Shown here: piece after piece, positions 36,133 to 48,601 of the stretch
How positions within the stretch are numbered: the first letter of the stretch is position 1
How the letters are laid out: the number at the start of each line of letters is the position of its first letter
Program-made: the position numbers and the translations under genes
Notes under the pieces: generated by a model
Seen by the model: only the letters and a program-made list of their open reading frames with translations
Database searches by the model: none
What the model was told of the DNA's origin: nothing
NCBI GenBank assembly: GCA_949752745.1
Contig: OX457029.1
Span: 10,889,511 to 10,953,510 of the forward strand
Length of the DNA: 64,000 nucleotides
Direction of reading: 5' to 3'
Source: Protula sp. h YS-2021
Taxonomy: Eukaryota; Annelida; Polychaeta; Sabellida; Serpulidae

Positions 36133-37109
36133 ATCCAGTTAACATTTTAAGGTTCACCAACGTCGATTTGAGGTTGCCACCCAACCAAGCCACAACATCA
36201 CATCAGCTCTGGTTGTACTTAGGTTGTGATTGGTTGCCCCCACAGATCAACGTCTTTCAGACTTCTTTGACAGAACGTTCAATAGACGTTGGGGATGCAA
36301 CGTTGTTCAGACGTTGCCTTTGGTCGCAACCAAAACACAACTTTCTTCGACGTCTATATAACGTTTTGGTACAGCATTGAAAAGACGTCGGAAAATCGAC
36401 GTATAGACATCCCATAACCAAAAACCAACCTCCTTGCGTTATCGCTCTACGGAAATGGTGAGCATGGCAGTTCAATTTTCAAGTGGACCAAAACGCGTTG
36501 TTATAAAACATCTGACCTCTGATGAGATCTATCTGTTCTATCTGATCCGCTTTGAATATCTAATCCGCTTTGAATAAGCACAGAGCGGATGAAAAGTAGT
36601 TCCATTCTCTGACGAGTGCTATTTTCGCGGAATCCGAGTTGTTTTTACAGAGTTAAGGCGTGTTATACAACAAACCAAACTGTCGTGGAGGTTAGCTGTT
36701 AGACAACAACGGACCAAAATGAGGACGTAAAATTTGAAAATTGCAGTTTGCTACCTACTTTTGAAAAATATTCATAAAAAAAAACAACTTCATACTTATT
36801 ATAACCGGATAATACAAGTGTGGGGGTACTGTGACGGAGTGTTGGCCCCACTATGGATTGCACTATTCCAAATTACTATTCTCCAGACGACGTTGCTTTC
36901 CAGCCGTCTAGACAACGTCAGGGGATAGACGTTGTTTCGCCTTCCATTTGCAACCTTTACGAAACGTTGATTAAAAGTCGGATAATCGACTTTTATCCAG
37001 CTTCGAAATGTATACGTTGTTTCGACTTCCACAAACAACCGAACCCGAATTTAAATGAAAGTGCGGTGTCTCTCCAACGGTGTTAGGACGTGCTAATGTT
37101 TGCTGGGTA
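36133..37109. mobile_element. MITE built of AACGTT/CAACGTC units
   Basis: Left end TCCAGTTAACATTTT and right end (inverted) CCCAGCAAACATTAGC enclose about 980 bp with many GACGTTG/AACGTTG/CGACGT words on both strands. No coding. Same end motif as 17829-18416. Confidence 0.7.
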
Positions 37110-38477
37110 TCAGGTCTGGGAACATTATTTGAGAAGGGGGAGGGGGAGGGAAGCTTTAGAAAGGGCAAAGTTCAGGAATTTGGTGGAGATGGGGGCTGGG
37201 GGTACTACCACTTGAAAGCATATGCGCTATCATGCGTGGTATCATGAATGTTTTGAAGCTGCACTTCGCATCCAACAAAAATTATGGGCACACAACCTAA
37301 AATAAAAAGCGTCTATTTAGTTGTCGTTTTGTGATTGTACTTAGGTGCTTCTCCTGTTCAGAAATATATACAGCAGAACCTCTGGGCCTGTTTGCGGGGT
37401 TCAAGCATATATGAGCGCATAGTTATCCATAATAAAGTCCAGGTGTGATCGTCGAAGAATAAGGTTTTTTATCCCTTTATTTCAGCCAGTTTTATTAAAG
37501 ATAACAAAAAAAATTTTGCTTACATTTTTATTTTCATAATTCTCTCCGAGTTTTACCTAACCTAATTTAATTAGCCCTGCCCTATGCTCTAGTGACATAA
37601 ATTTCCGGTTTTTTTATTGTTTGTTTTTTTTTGTGCTTTCTATGATTTCAATTTTATTGTTAATGGTAAATTTTTTGTTCTTTATTGTAAAAGTAAGTTT
37701 GTTAATTTTGTTTCAACAGCAGGTGTAATGAGCCCACATAGGAGTGCATAATTACCCACAATAAAAATGGCCGTGTAATGTAAGGAGCGCACTGCTTCGT
37801 TATCTCAGGGGTACGACCCTCCCAGACGTCCCAGAGCCTTTTGTGTCGGTTGTTGCTTATTGTCCCAGATATGTTGCGTTTTTAATCCTCTGCCCGTGGT
37901 ATTCACAAAAGTTCACTTTGCAGTTAACTGTACGCCGCACGAGGGAAATCAGCTTATTTGGCTTTATTAACGATTTTGATAACCATTTTTGAATATAAAA
38001 GTAAAATTTATCAATTAACTTTGAAAAGTTATGTTTGCTAAGTAAGCAGTTAATGAAACCAGTTAACTGTACAGTTAACTTTGGTGCATGCTTTGTATAT
38101 ATCAGCTAAGAGCGACCCCCTCGCTCACTAGTGATGGAGCGTGAAGACTACAGCAGCCCATTTTTCAACTTTCCACCACCTCCCCTCCACCCCTTCTCTT
38201 TTCCTTTAAGTCATAACTGCTTAAGAATATACTCAATGTCCACAATTTAGCTAAAAACTGTTATCACAATAATATAAAAGGTTATGTGTAGTATCTTAGA
38301 CAAGTTAAAGTATTAAAAGTATTGTATATTGCTTTTATCGTTGCCTGAGGTAAATAAAAAAACGGTTATTTCCCAAATCGTTGTTAATATTACCAAAAGA
38401 CTAGAGGCGCTGATTTAAAACAGACTGTTCTCCCACTTGCCAAAGTAATTTAAAGTAGTTGTAAAAGAGGGGTTCCA
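37110..38477. other. No gene seen
   Basis: AT-rich intergenic sequence with short T runs. Nothing recognised on either strand. Confidence 0.5.
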
Positions 38478-38695
38478 CCACAGGAAGTGACGTCATCAGT
38501 CACGTGACCAATTAAAACCCAATGAAATCAATGAAGACAATGCAGTCCCGCCCACTTTCTGTCTATCACCTGTCAGTCATCGTGACGTCATGAATCACGT
38601 GACCAATGAAAAGCCAATGAAGTCAATGGAGACAATGAAGCCCCACCCCCTTTCTGTCTATCACCAGTCAATCATCGTGACGTCACACCCCTCAC
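38478..38695. repeat. Two tandem copies of a unit of about 98 bp
   Basis: Each copy has GTGACGTCAT, CACGTGACCAAT, AGCCAATGAAGTCAATGGAG and TTTCTGTCTATCACC. The words TGACGTCA and CACGTGAC resemble CRE and E-box sites, which may be coincidental. Confidence 0.85.
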
Positions 38696-38704
38696 ATCTA
38701 TTTT

Positions 38705-39085
38705 TAGACTGAGGAAATTTTACAACACCTATTTTTAGTAACTTTTTAAAAAGTAGATAACTTTTGTTATGTTCAATGTGGCTGTATGCATAATGTTTAT
38801 TTTAGTAATTTTTTAAAAAGTAGATAACTTTCACTATGATCAACCGATTTGAATGAAAATTTCACCGTTTGATTCAGTTTTATGTCTAGTTTTGACAAAA
38901 AGTAGTCACAGGCTATTTACACATATGGCTGTAAGCATAATGTTTATTTTAGCAATTTTTTAAAAAGTAGATAACTTTCACCACATTCAACCGATTTTAA
39001 TGAAAATTTAACCTTTTGATTCAGTTTTATGTAAAGTTTTGTTGTAAAGTGATCACAGGCTATTTGCATATGTGGCTGTATGCAT
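38705..39085. repeat. Tandem repeat, about 170-bp unit, 2-3 copies
   Basis: TTTTTTAAAAAGTAGATAAC, then TTCA(A/C)CCGATTT.AATGAAA, TTTGATTCAGTTTTATGT and GCATAATGTTTATTTTAG recur. Confidence 0.85.
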
Positions 39086-39188
39086 TATTTATTTGATCTC
39101 AGGGGTCCATGGTACAACTGAATTGATGTTGCAAAGTGCAATTAAAAGTGGAGGTGCACTTTTTCTGTATTAGAAACCTCACAATGTA

Positions 39189-40865
39189 CAGTGAAACCCC
39201 GCTATTAGGGACAAAAAGTGACTGAATAATTTTGTTCCTAATGGCGGGGTGTCCCTAATTTCGAGGTTCTGTTAATTTGAGTTTTACTTAAATAGTGAAG
39301 CTTTGATTATTTTAACTTTATCAGATAGCGAAAGTTCGTTCCGTTTTTCTCACACCACCCTTAATCGGACTTAACACTTATTAATAAATAACACCTTGCA
39401 TAACAGCTTGTTTTACGTATTAACTGAGTATAAAGACAATGAATTACTTGCTCTTTTATACGCACTTTAAAAGACGGAGCATATGTCAATAGGGATAAGT
39501 AGTATAAAGCTCCTCTCTTAAGCACACACCTTTTGTAATAAGCCCCATTGTCTTTACATGCACTTGGTTCATGCAATGTACTCAATACCCACAAATAACA
39601 ATAGAGAAAGAAAATAAACACGACCGAATAACAAGCTCATAGGGGTTGTTTACATAACGCAAAAAATATGGACAGCAATTTGACTGTCCACAATAAAGGG
39701 GTTGTTTTTAAATGTGCAACCGTACTTACGGGCTAAAAAGAGTGTCCCAAATTCTGAATAGAGGGGTGTCCACAATAAAGGGGTCTAGATAAAGCAGAAC
39801 TCTATGGTGTTTTAAAACAGACTGAAAACTGCTGTCCACAGTTCGAACTTAGGATGACTGCCCCACCATTTGTGTAACCTAGGATGACTGCCCCACCGGC
39901 GCACTGTCCCACCGGGAACCATTCTTATTATTTTTCATCTATCTGGATAGCTTTACTTTTTTTAGCTTTATTTTTTAAAAATTTTTTTAGCTTAACCCTC
40001 CCACCAGGAATGACACAATATGACCTGCAACAGGTTGGCAGTGTCGTTAAACCAATCAAATAACTAACTAACTAACTAACTAACTTAACCTTCCCTTTCG
40101 AAACCCCTGCCATCTTCTCCACCCCGCCGCCTTGTTTTATTTAATCGACAAGTTGATTGATCAGAGGACTGATTGATAAGTTAATTGGTTTCTTTTAAGT
40201 GCTAACTCCGGTGTTTTATTGTTTTGTGATCAGAAGATTGACTGATAAGTTGATTACATGGTTTCCGGCGTTTTATTCTGAGCCAATTAATTGCAATCCC
40301 CAGAAGTGTATAATCAGTAGTAGTTCGGTATTCAAGGTCTTTCATTTAGCATCTTTTAATTGCGCGATCTCCGATGTTTTGATTGAGGATTGTTAACAAG
40401 TCTTATTAATTATTTTAACGCTCCGAGTTTTGAGAGTATTATTTATTTTATTTTATTATTATTTTTGGTGGGGGGGGGGGGGGTGATCAAATAACGAAGC
40501 ACATTGAAACAAATTAAGATGTGCAGCTGGAAAAGAGATCAATCGTCGTTATGATGCTGCACTTGCAACACCGGAGTTTGCACTTGAAACAAACCATTTA
40601 ACTTATAATCAGTCCGCTGGTCAATCAACGTGTCGATTAAATAAAAAGGGAGTGGGGTAGAGGGCAGGGGGTTCGAAAGGGAAGGTTAAGCTGAAAAAGT
40701 AAAGCAATCCAGATAGATGAAAAATAATAAGAAAGGTTCCCGGTGGGGCAGTGCGCCGGTTTGCAGTCATCCAGTTGGACTGTCATCCGGTGGGGCAGTC
40801 ATCCGTTCACCCCATAATTGAGAGGTGTCCATAATAGAGGGGTGTCCATATCCGGGATTTCACTG
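39189..40865. mobile_element. pogo/Tigger-like foldback element with long inverted arms
   Basis: Ends CAGTGAAACCCCGCTATTAG and inverted CAGTGAAATCCCGGATATGG, each flanked by TA. The inner arms (about 39880-40235 and 40575-40790) are long, imperfect inverted repeats sharing CACCGGGAACC, TTTTTCATCTATCTGGAT, CCTTCCCTTTCGAA and TATTTAATCGAC. No transposase ORF. The left arm is split by a short retroposon tail at 40003-40083. Confidence 0.8.
40003..40083 (+). mobile_element. Nested 3' fragment of the I-clade LINE (or a SINE using its tail)
   Basis: GACACAATATGACC, a short hairpin (AACAGGTT), GTGTCGTTAAACCAATCAA and an (AACT)n tail match the 3' end of the LINE at 57822. It is flanked by CTTAACCCTCCC and CTTAACCTTCCC, which look like a target-site duplication inside the foldback arm. 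Confidence 0.75.
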
Positions 40866-40867
40866 TA

Positions 40868-43800
40868 ATTTAGTTAACTGTGACCTTTTCTGTCCAAACA
40901 AGTCCTTTTTTGTACATAACTCGTTCTAAGCGTCACCTCAATCACAAGCATCAAGCCTCAGAGAAGGCAGAATTGTAATCCCTATAAGTGGGAATCAACG
41001 ACTATTGTTTATTCAGCACACGCGTGCTTTGTTTTTTCTATGTCCAAGATGTGGATATCTAGGCACAAGATATGGATATCTAGACCCAAGATATGGATAT
41101 CTAGGCCCTAGGAGGGCCAAATATCCTAGGATATCTTGGCCCGACACTTAGAAGTGGCTTACCTATCAGCTCAGGGATGTCCTAAAACCCTTGGCAAAAC
41201 TTGGGAAGGCAAATCACAGGATGTTTACACTTCAAATGTAAACGAACATTACACTCGGGTTTGTGAAATATAGAATTGTAATCTGAACTATTATGGTGCT
41301 GGGGTTTTATTTCTTCTTTTTGTACGATGCTGAACCTAATTGTAATGAGAAAAAATATGTAAAATACATTCTTTTAAAATTTATATTAATAGAGGACCAG
41401 GATTCTCTGGTTACTTGGCTTCCATGGGGGAGGGCGAGGGGGACAGTGACCCTGTTTTGTTACTTGTTATCTTTTTAGTGTTTGTGGTTTTCTTGCTTTA
41501 TTGTTTATTTATCATGTATTCCCTTATTTACTTGTTTATTTCTTTATATTGTATTTGAATTTCTATTGCTTATTTTTGTTGATGCTTTTGCTTATTGATA
41601 TTTTTGTTATTTGTTCTAGCTTTGCTATTATGTATTGGTTTGCTTCATATTTTTTCATTTAATTGAAAATTAAATTTTTATCTTTTCCACTCATTTACAT
41701 GAGCACTGCAGAAACGCGTTTATTTTATGTGACAATCTGTCCATGTGTCAGCGTTCGTATCCACAGAGGAAAAAAGGACAGTCTCTGGGTATGACAGAAG
41801 GAATAAAGCCATACTCAAGACAACATCAACCCACAGCGACAACAGAGAACTAGCCGCACAAGTAGTGCGAAAAAGTCAGTTCTGGTGCATCGCAGAGAGA
41901 ACCAGATCAGGTACTACGGGGAGCAAGAGCAGAATGGGAACAAGCGCCCAGAAGTGCTCGTTATCGACTCAAATTTTCCAGTACATTGATGCATAGACAG
42001 TTTGAGCAATCAAGTCATCCCCATGGGCGTGCGTGATAATGTGTGTGGCCACATACAGCGCAAGAATTTAAAGATCATCTGAGGGTAAAAAATGCCGTTG
42101 TAATAAACTGGCATCCATTAGCTTTGATATCAACCCGATAGCACACGTCAAGAAGTAACTGGATCCCAGGACACGTTCCAGACAAATTACGCCCCAAATT
42201 CACAACCTATTGAGGGAAAACTTAATTAAAATGTTGCACTGCTATTCTCAGAAATACCTAAAATACCTAATAATTATGCCTTAACAAACTGAAGTACGTT
42301 AAGTAAAGTGAACGGCTCACACACTCGTTACTTAATAAGACTTTGTATCACTAATGTTTTGTGATGATGCCAATGGTAAAAGTTTGTGTAAAGTTAATGC
42401 AAAACTGACTATACAAAGATAAAATAAATTGTTTAAAATCCGCCTACGCCTTCATTTCAAATAATCGATCTTTCATGTATCAGCCGCGGTGGTTTTGTAT
42501 ATATGCATTGGAAGCATCAGGAATCTTCGCAAACCATATGGAAACAAAGAAAAGCAATGTTTTTCTTTTCAAATACCTTAATACCTGAATATATAGTTAC
42601 CACATGTTCACCAGAAGATAAGCCGATCAAGCGCATTCAAGAAAAACATGTTGTAGTAATATAGGTATGATTCAAGAATCATTTAAACCTTTCACCAAGA
42701 AATGTTTTGATGAAATCAGTGAATTTTGGTTTGCCACATATGTTTCATATGAGGTCACCTGGCTAAATATTGCTAAGGTTCCTGATAAATATCGAGATAT
42801 AGGTGTCTCGTGTACAGCATGTGGTAATCACATATAAGATGGTTAAGCGAATTTATTGACCCAAATCACGCATTAAAATATGGTCAATACACAACTACCT
42901 AACTGTGGTCACTCAACAACTAACAAATGGCTTGCTAGTTGTAAAATTTACAACATACCCACTGAACTATCCTACCAACAATGGTCCATCGCAAAAAACT
43001 AAACTAATAAAAAACTGTCATGTTACAGTTTATTCTTATTACTAAAACCTGGTAATGTTCTTTATTTTCTATTGTATCGGTTTTGTAATCATTTGGATTC
43101 AAAGTGTGAAGCAGTTCAAATGATTAGTTTTTTTAACTTTTCAAGAAACAAATATTTTGAAAATTTGCCAACAAAGATTGAAAGAAGTCTGCTCAAAATC
43201 TACATCGACAGTAACTTTTAAGCGTGAATTTAAATAATAGTATGAGAACCTATTAGTTTATTTTCTGATAGCGCAGACCAAAACCCACAAACGGTGGCTT
43301 GTTCGTGAATACAATATTGACACGTATTACCACTTCAGAACGTGGTAAATATGAACAGGAGATATCTTCCATATTTATCAACAACATAATCGCCAATATA
43401 ATTTATTTTTTATGTATATAAACCCTCATTTAATTTAACTCGTGTTTCAATTTCACCTGGAAAATGAGTATATGCCTTACATAATAAGTGCTGAATAAGC
43501 GATTTCGCCACCCCGGTCAGGCTCCTTAAATTTTACTGCTTGAAAAGTCATGTTTTGTGGAAATTGCGAAACACATATCCTTATCTATCGTTCAAATAAA
43601 GTTCTATTGATGTCAGCATCCCGTCACGACAGCCGTCTTTGATACAAAATGTAGGCTGGCAGATGGGTTTCCAGTTTACCCCATTTGATGTCCGAAATAG
43701 CAAGTTTCTATTTTTTCCAAACCAAAACCATCTCGAGATCTAAAAAATTGGGAGAAATTTTCTTAAACTGCCTTTGAAAGTCAGCGATAATTTTCTGACG

Positions 43801-43923
43801 TTTACATAATTTCATTCTGTTTAAAACCAAGAAATCGAGAAAAGTACTTTTCTGTGTACATTTTATCAACGGATAGTTTAGTACTTTCATTTTCAATTAA
43901 ATTCACGAAAAAAAGAGAGAACA
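40868..43923. other. No gene supported
   Basis: Short direct repeats AAGATATGGATATCTAG near 41045-41105, with the inverted word CCTAGGATATCTTGG just after. An 83-codon frame at 41745-41996 is unrecognised and lacks support. The rest is AT-rich. Confidence 0.5.
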
Positions 43924-43995
43924 TGCGTCAGCCGGGAGTCGAACCCGGATCGACTGCTTGGAAGGCAACCATGCTAACCGCTACACCACTGACGC
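43924..43995 (-). tRNA. tRNA-Gly (UCC)
   Basis: 72 nt on the - strand, starting GCGTCAGTGGTGTAGCGG. It has a TTCC anticodon region in loop CTTCCAA, B-box GGTTCGACTCC and a perfectly paired acceptor GCGTCAG/CTGACGC with discriminator A. A T7 run (TTTTTTT) follows within about 15 bases as pol III terminator. Identical to the copy at 45856. The CCA is not encoded, as expected. Confidence 0.95.
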
Positions 43996-45855
43996 CGTCG
44001 TGTGCTATTAGGTCTTATTAGATCTTATATCATAACGCGCTATTATAATACACCTTTAAATGTCATATGCATGACAGTGTCGAAACCATATCATATAAAT
44101 ATAACACAAAATCAGTAAAAAATGACGAGAGTAGCATGTAAACGTCCAACCCTCTAATTAATCAAGTCCGACTGCTTGATCTTTTGTGGTGAAAAAATGT
44201 TTCGATAAAAATTGATTCATTTTCAAACAATAGGTCACCAGTATAAATTTTGCAAAATCCTAGCAAAGATTCACTTTTTTAATTGTCATTATTTACCAGT
44301 TATTGCAAATTGATGTAATACCACTGATCTGGTTTAATCCAAATGAGACATGATAATTGCATTGTTGCGCCATACGTCTGTCGATTACACGACACCACAA
44401 CGAACTGAAACTGTGAAATTATGACTTCACAAGAAATATAGTTTTTAACGGATAAATCCTTTGTCAATTTATAATTGAATATTAATGAAAGGTTGTTCAT
44501 TTTTGTACAATGGAAAGCGCGAAGACAGATCATTCTTCAGACAGTGATAATTTCTTAAATTGTTAAAGAATTTGAAACTGATACATCACATTTGGTTAGA
44601 GGTCACTTTTTCACCTTTTAACCAATATTGCGTGTGCTATTTTAATACATATCTATTGTATAAGAGCGACAAGCTCACTTCAAATGTTGAAACAGCTGTA
44701 TCTTTATAATTCTGTGTTATTTACACCTATATTTCAGTAAATAATGAAAAGGGCATTTCTATAATTTCCTTGTAAAATACGCTAGGTAAAATGGCCAGAA
44801 TTAGGGATAATAGGCAAAATAAAACACAACTGTGGCGGATCTAAACTTCCGCTCTCACAGGCTCTGCAGTAGCATGATATGTATTGTAATAATAACAGTG
44901 CAATTTAAATCGATTTAAAAATGTATTTAACAGGTGAGAAAGAAAGAAAAAAGAACATTATATTATATAACATGGTTAAGATGGAAGTGCAGAAAATACG
45001 TTCGTCATATTATAAAATAAATCTGGGAAAACGTGAAGTGTAGGCAAAATGTATATTTATCTGAATTACTTAATCCCAGAATCAAAAGAAATAATCCCTT
45101 GACAGAAATTACATTCGAGTTGCAATGTTATTCTTATTATTAATTTAATTGTTTGGTACTTTGAAATCGTTTCAGTTGATGCCAAGGCCTCAAAGTGTGC
45201 ATATCAAATGCGTATCGGTCGACATCAACGAGGAAGGTGGGCACCTATTTTTCCTTGGGGTTGATATCACCACGGAGAGTTTGAATGACATGTTATATCA
45301 GACTGAATGCGACTATAGGTTAATGGCGGAGATAGTTATATAAATCAAATAAAAAACACAACCAAACAATTTCTCTTTTACAAAATTCAATCAAACAATC
45401 AGGTTGACCTCACGCTACAGTTTTGATTAACATACACTCTTGATCATTAGTATTCCTATTTATTGCACAATTCATGAGTGCATTATTTCACTACTATATT
45501 CACTTTCTTTTTCGTAACAAAACTGGATTCGTGGTGAAACAGTTGGCCACTTACTAAAACAGCTTTTTTCCACAGTTAGAATCCTTGTTTTGTTGAAATT
45601 TTCTCAAATGTTGGTTGTTCAGTTCGCCAAATTTATCGTCCCAAATGAATATTTTTTCTACTTTTAAAACGTCTTGAGATTTCAAGAACTGGTAAAGCAT
45701 TTAAAAATTTTGCATATAAAATTAAGTGCTAATTTCCGAAGTTACATCTATGCGTTTATTACATCGAACAGTTTCCAAAAATGTAGTGCTTATATTTGAT
45801 CGATTTGTCATTTAGTGCTTTTGTATAGCATTAAAATTACAATCACAAAAAAATA
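43996..45855. other. Spacer between tRNA-Gly copies, no gene seen
   Basis: AT-rich. Parts flanking each tRNA are similar (ATTAGGTCTTAT/TTAGGTCTTTTG; ACACCTTTAAATG/ACACTTTTAAATG), so the spacer is one unit of an old tandem duplication with a 1,932-bp offset. Confidence 0.6.
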
Positions 45856-45927
45856 TGCGTCAGCCGGGAGTCGAACCCGGATCGACTGCTTGGAAGGCAA
45901 CCATGCTAACCGCTACACCACTGACGC
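45856..45927 (-). tRNA. tRNA-Gly (UCC), second copy
   Basis: Identical 72-nt gene to 43924-43995, with its own T7 terminator (TATTTTTTTGTG on the gene strand). Both copies keep every stem pair while the flanks have diverged, so both are probably under selection or gene conversion. Confidence 0.95.
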
Positions 45928-46365
45928 CTCGTTGTTTATTTAGGTCTTTTGTCATGCTTAAATTATATTTCATGTCACGATGCATTGTTACAATACACTT
46001 TTAAATGCCTACACTTTTGCATGCCTGTACATATGATACCATATTAACACCGACGACAGCACAAATCAAATTATTACAAAATAATAAATGATGCTTATTA
46101 GCTATAAGCTACATCAGTGAAAATGTAGAACAAATATATTTTCTCTAAAATTAAGCTTTAATTTTTATTCAAAACAAAGTATTTCCATGTTTCCAAGAGA
46201 ACATAAAAGATAGTTATAAAAATTGTGTATTAAAATAAACAAAAACTTACATATGGCAAAATCTGCATCTATGTAAGTTGAAGATTTGAACACAAAATAG
46301 CCTAGTACGTTAAAGAAAGTAGATAATAAGAATTGGCCATGAAGATGGTATAGCAATTACGTGAT

Positions 46366-46705
46366 ATGCCAGGGGCGTGGTGTGTCTGGAATGTTACGTC
46401 AGGAAACCAGTGTGTTAGGAATGTTGTGTGTCATGAACGTATTTTACCAGGCATGTGTTTCATCACGAATATAGTGTGCCAGGAATGTGGTGTCCCAGTG
46501 ATGTGTTATCCCAGGAATGTCGTAACTCAGGAATATGATGTACCGGGAATTTGATATGCTAGGAATGTGATGTGCCAGGTAAATGATTTTAATTACCAGG
46601 AATGCTTTATGACAGAAATGTGATCTCAATTTTCAGGAATGTGCTGTTCTAGAAATGTGGTCTAAACTTTCAGGAATGTGCAGTGCAAGAAAGGCGTTGT
46701 GCAGG
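46366..46705. repeat. Minisatellite, about 18-20 bp unit
   Basis: Degenerate GGAATGTGATGTGCCA units, roughly 16 copies. Confidence 0.85.
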
Positions 46706-47195
46706 AATGTAATGTAAATTGCATTTCTACTATATGTTCAAGGATATTTATGTTTGTAGTGAAATCTACGAATTTTATGGGTATCATCTGACATCATGTG
46801 GAAATATGTGACAGTTATAAAAGCTTTTAATAATGTCACTTGTGCCATGAAATTATTTCCTTAAGTAATATGTTTGAAAGTAGGATAATTTTCTCAATGT
46901 CTGGTAAAGCTATTTGTTGAATAATGATTATAAAGGATCATTAAGATTAGACAAATACGTATGAAACACATGGATAAATCTAATGTTAACACGTTTATTC
47001 ATAAAAGTTAGCGGAGTGTATAAAATAGATTTTCTCACGTACCATCTGATCTGGTAGAGGAGCAAAAAAGAAATTGGTGGCCTTTTCTACACACAAAAGT
47101 ACACATAATCATAACTAATAGTTTGCAGCTGAGCAAATCTGATGTGTTATTTCTCTTAACGTCTTATTGCATTCACAGTATTGATTGTGATGTCC
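46706..47195. other. No gene seen
   Basis: AT-rich intergenic sequence. Confidence 0.5.
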
Positions 47196-47491
47196 CCCGG
47201 GGAGGGAGCACTTGGCATCATATGTATTACCATGCATGTCAAATTCAAAGACGGGGAAAGGAAAAATTGTTTAAGCCAGATGCGGTCCGCGGGGATTGCA
47301 CATTTTTTTAAAAAAAGGAGTAATCGTCAGTTCAGTATGCATTTCAAACAAAAGTGAGATTCTCCCAGAATACCAGTCTAAGTTTGACTAAAAACGAAAT
47401 TATTATCTCGAAATTAGCATTCCGCGCTCAGGGTTCATTTTAAACAAACCAAGTACGCATGGTAACCAGTTGGTACTTTAGTGTCCCCTCC
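47196..47491. mobile_element. Full-length CGCGGTCCGCG-family MITE
   Basis: Inverted ends about GGGGAGGGAGCACTTGGCAT and (right, inverted) GGAGGGGACACTAAAGTACC. Both arms carry TTACCATGC about 35-40 bp in. The central word GATGCGGTCCGCGGGGA is shared with the 28.4-kb array. 296 bp, no coding. Confidence 0.65.
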
Positions 47492-47927
47492 AACGGTAGT
47501 GTCCTGTTATTGAATCACTGCAGTGTCTTGCATCCCAATAATCAGAGGTGCTTCATGATGGATTTTGTTTTGATTTAGTAAGGTTTTGTGACCCCCCACC
47601 TCCGATAGGTTGCAAAACAGCTCACTCATGATCTTGAACAGTCGCTCACTGGGGTAACATCTGAGTAAAATACCCACTGATATTCTTCAAGTTGTTGCTA
47701 TTGTTTCGTCTGGCCACCACTTAGCCATTTGATTTCCTTTCTTCACTTTATTCCTGTGTGTAAGCTTGTAGATTCAGAACGCCGTGCTTTGCTTCTCCTT
47801 TCTGGGTCTCCACTGCTTCATCAACACTGCATGCTGTGCTTCGGCGGGTATTTTCATCCCCACCTGGCGTATTTTCAGTCCCCTATCATTTTTGTGGGCC
47901 CGTACAATTATCTAAATTTAAGTGTCA

Positions 47928-47951
47928 TTTTATTTTAACGTGTGTTTTATT
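47928..47951 (-). promoter_or_regulatory. Candidate polyadenylation signals for the thioesterase gene
   Basis: AATAAA on the minus strand at 47929-47934 and 47946-47951, about 58-80 bases beyond the stop codon. Confidence 0.5.
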
Positions 47952-48008
47952 TTAATAATTTTGGAAAAGCGCACAGTCACAGAATCGATATGAGAGCAAG
48001 GGAGTACA

Positions 48009-48601
48009 CTATTTGTGTACAATTCTGCAAATTGCTTTGAGGGCGCGACCTTGTCTTTTGTATTCATTTTGAAAGTGCTTTTTCAAGAATTGAAGAATTG
48101 ATTGCCAAGACTGTTGTTGTGCAATAGAATGAGGTCTCCGCTCTCCTCCGTAAAGCAGAGGTATGGGATTTGGACTGTAATTTGAAGCCACATAAGCACT
48201 TCTATTTAGGGGAGTGCAAGGTGGTTCTAACAGGTGCCCAGCACCCGGATACAATATCCACGTAAACTTCCGGTTCCCAGACTCGTGCAACCTTTTGGCA
48301 AGCTCCACCGATAAGCTATAATTGTGGCATTGGTCGTCAGTGCTATATAAAAGAAGAAAGTTGGCTTTTGATCGCTCCACTTGAATAGCATCAGTCGGAT
48401 TTGTATTTTGGTGGGCATTTGCGTACTTGGAAATCACGCCATCTGCTGTTGTAATGCATTTGTTTATATCAGTTTGGTGTGATTTAATTGGTCTTCCACG
48501 ATATGTATGATGTCCAAGAAAATAACGATGTGGGCCGTTTATTGCAACACACGCCGTGACTACGTCATTGAAAGCTGCCATATGCAGGGCAATCTCACCA
48601 C
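48009..48601 (-). CDS. Thioesterase exon 3
   Basis: Acceptor TGATTGACAG. Encodes GGEIALHMAAF to the TAG at 48009-48011, with the catalytic Asp and His. Confidence 0.88.

Noticed and set aside
41745..41996. 83-codon + strand ORF, possible transposase remnant
   Set aside because: No domain or motif could be recognised, and no terminal repeats were found around it.
45149..45343. 64-codon ORF between or near the tRNA genes as a small protein gene
   Set aside because: No homology recognised, no splice or polyadenylation context; length is expected by chance.
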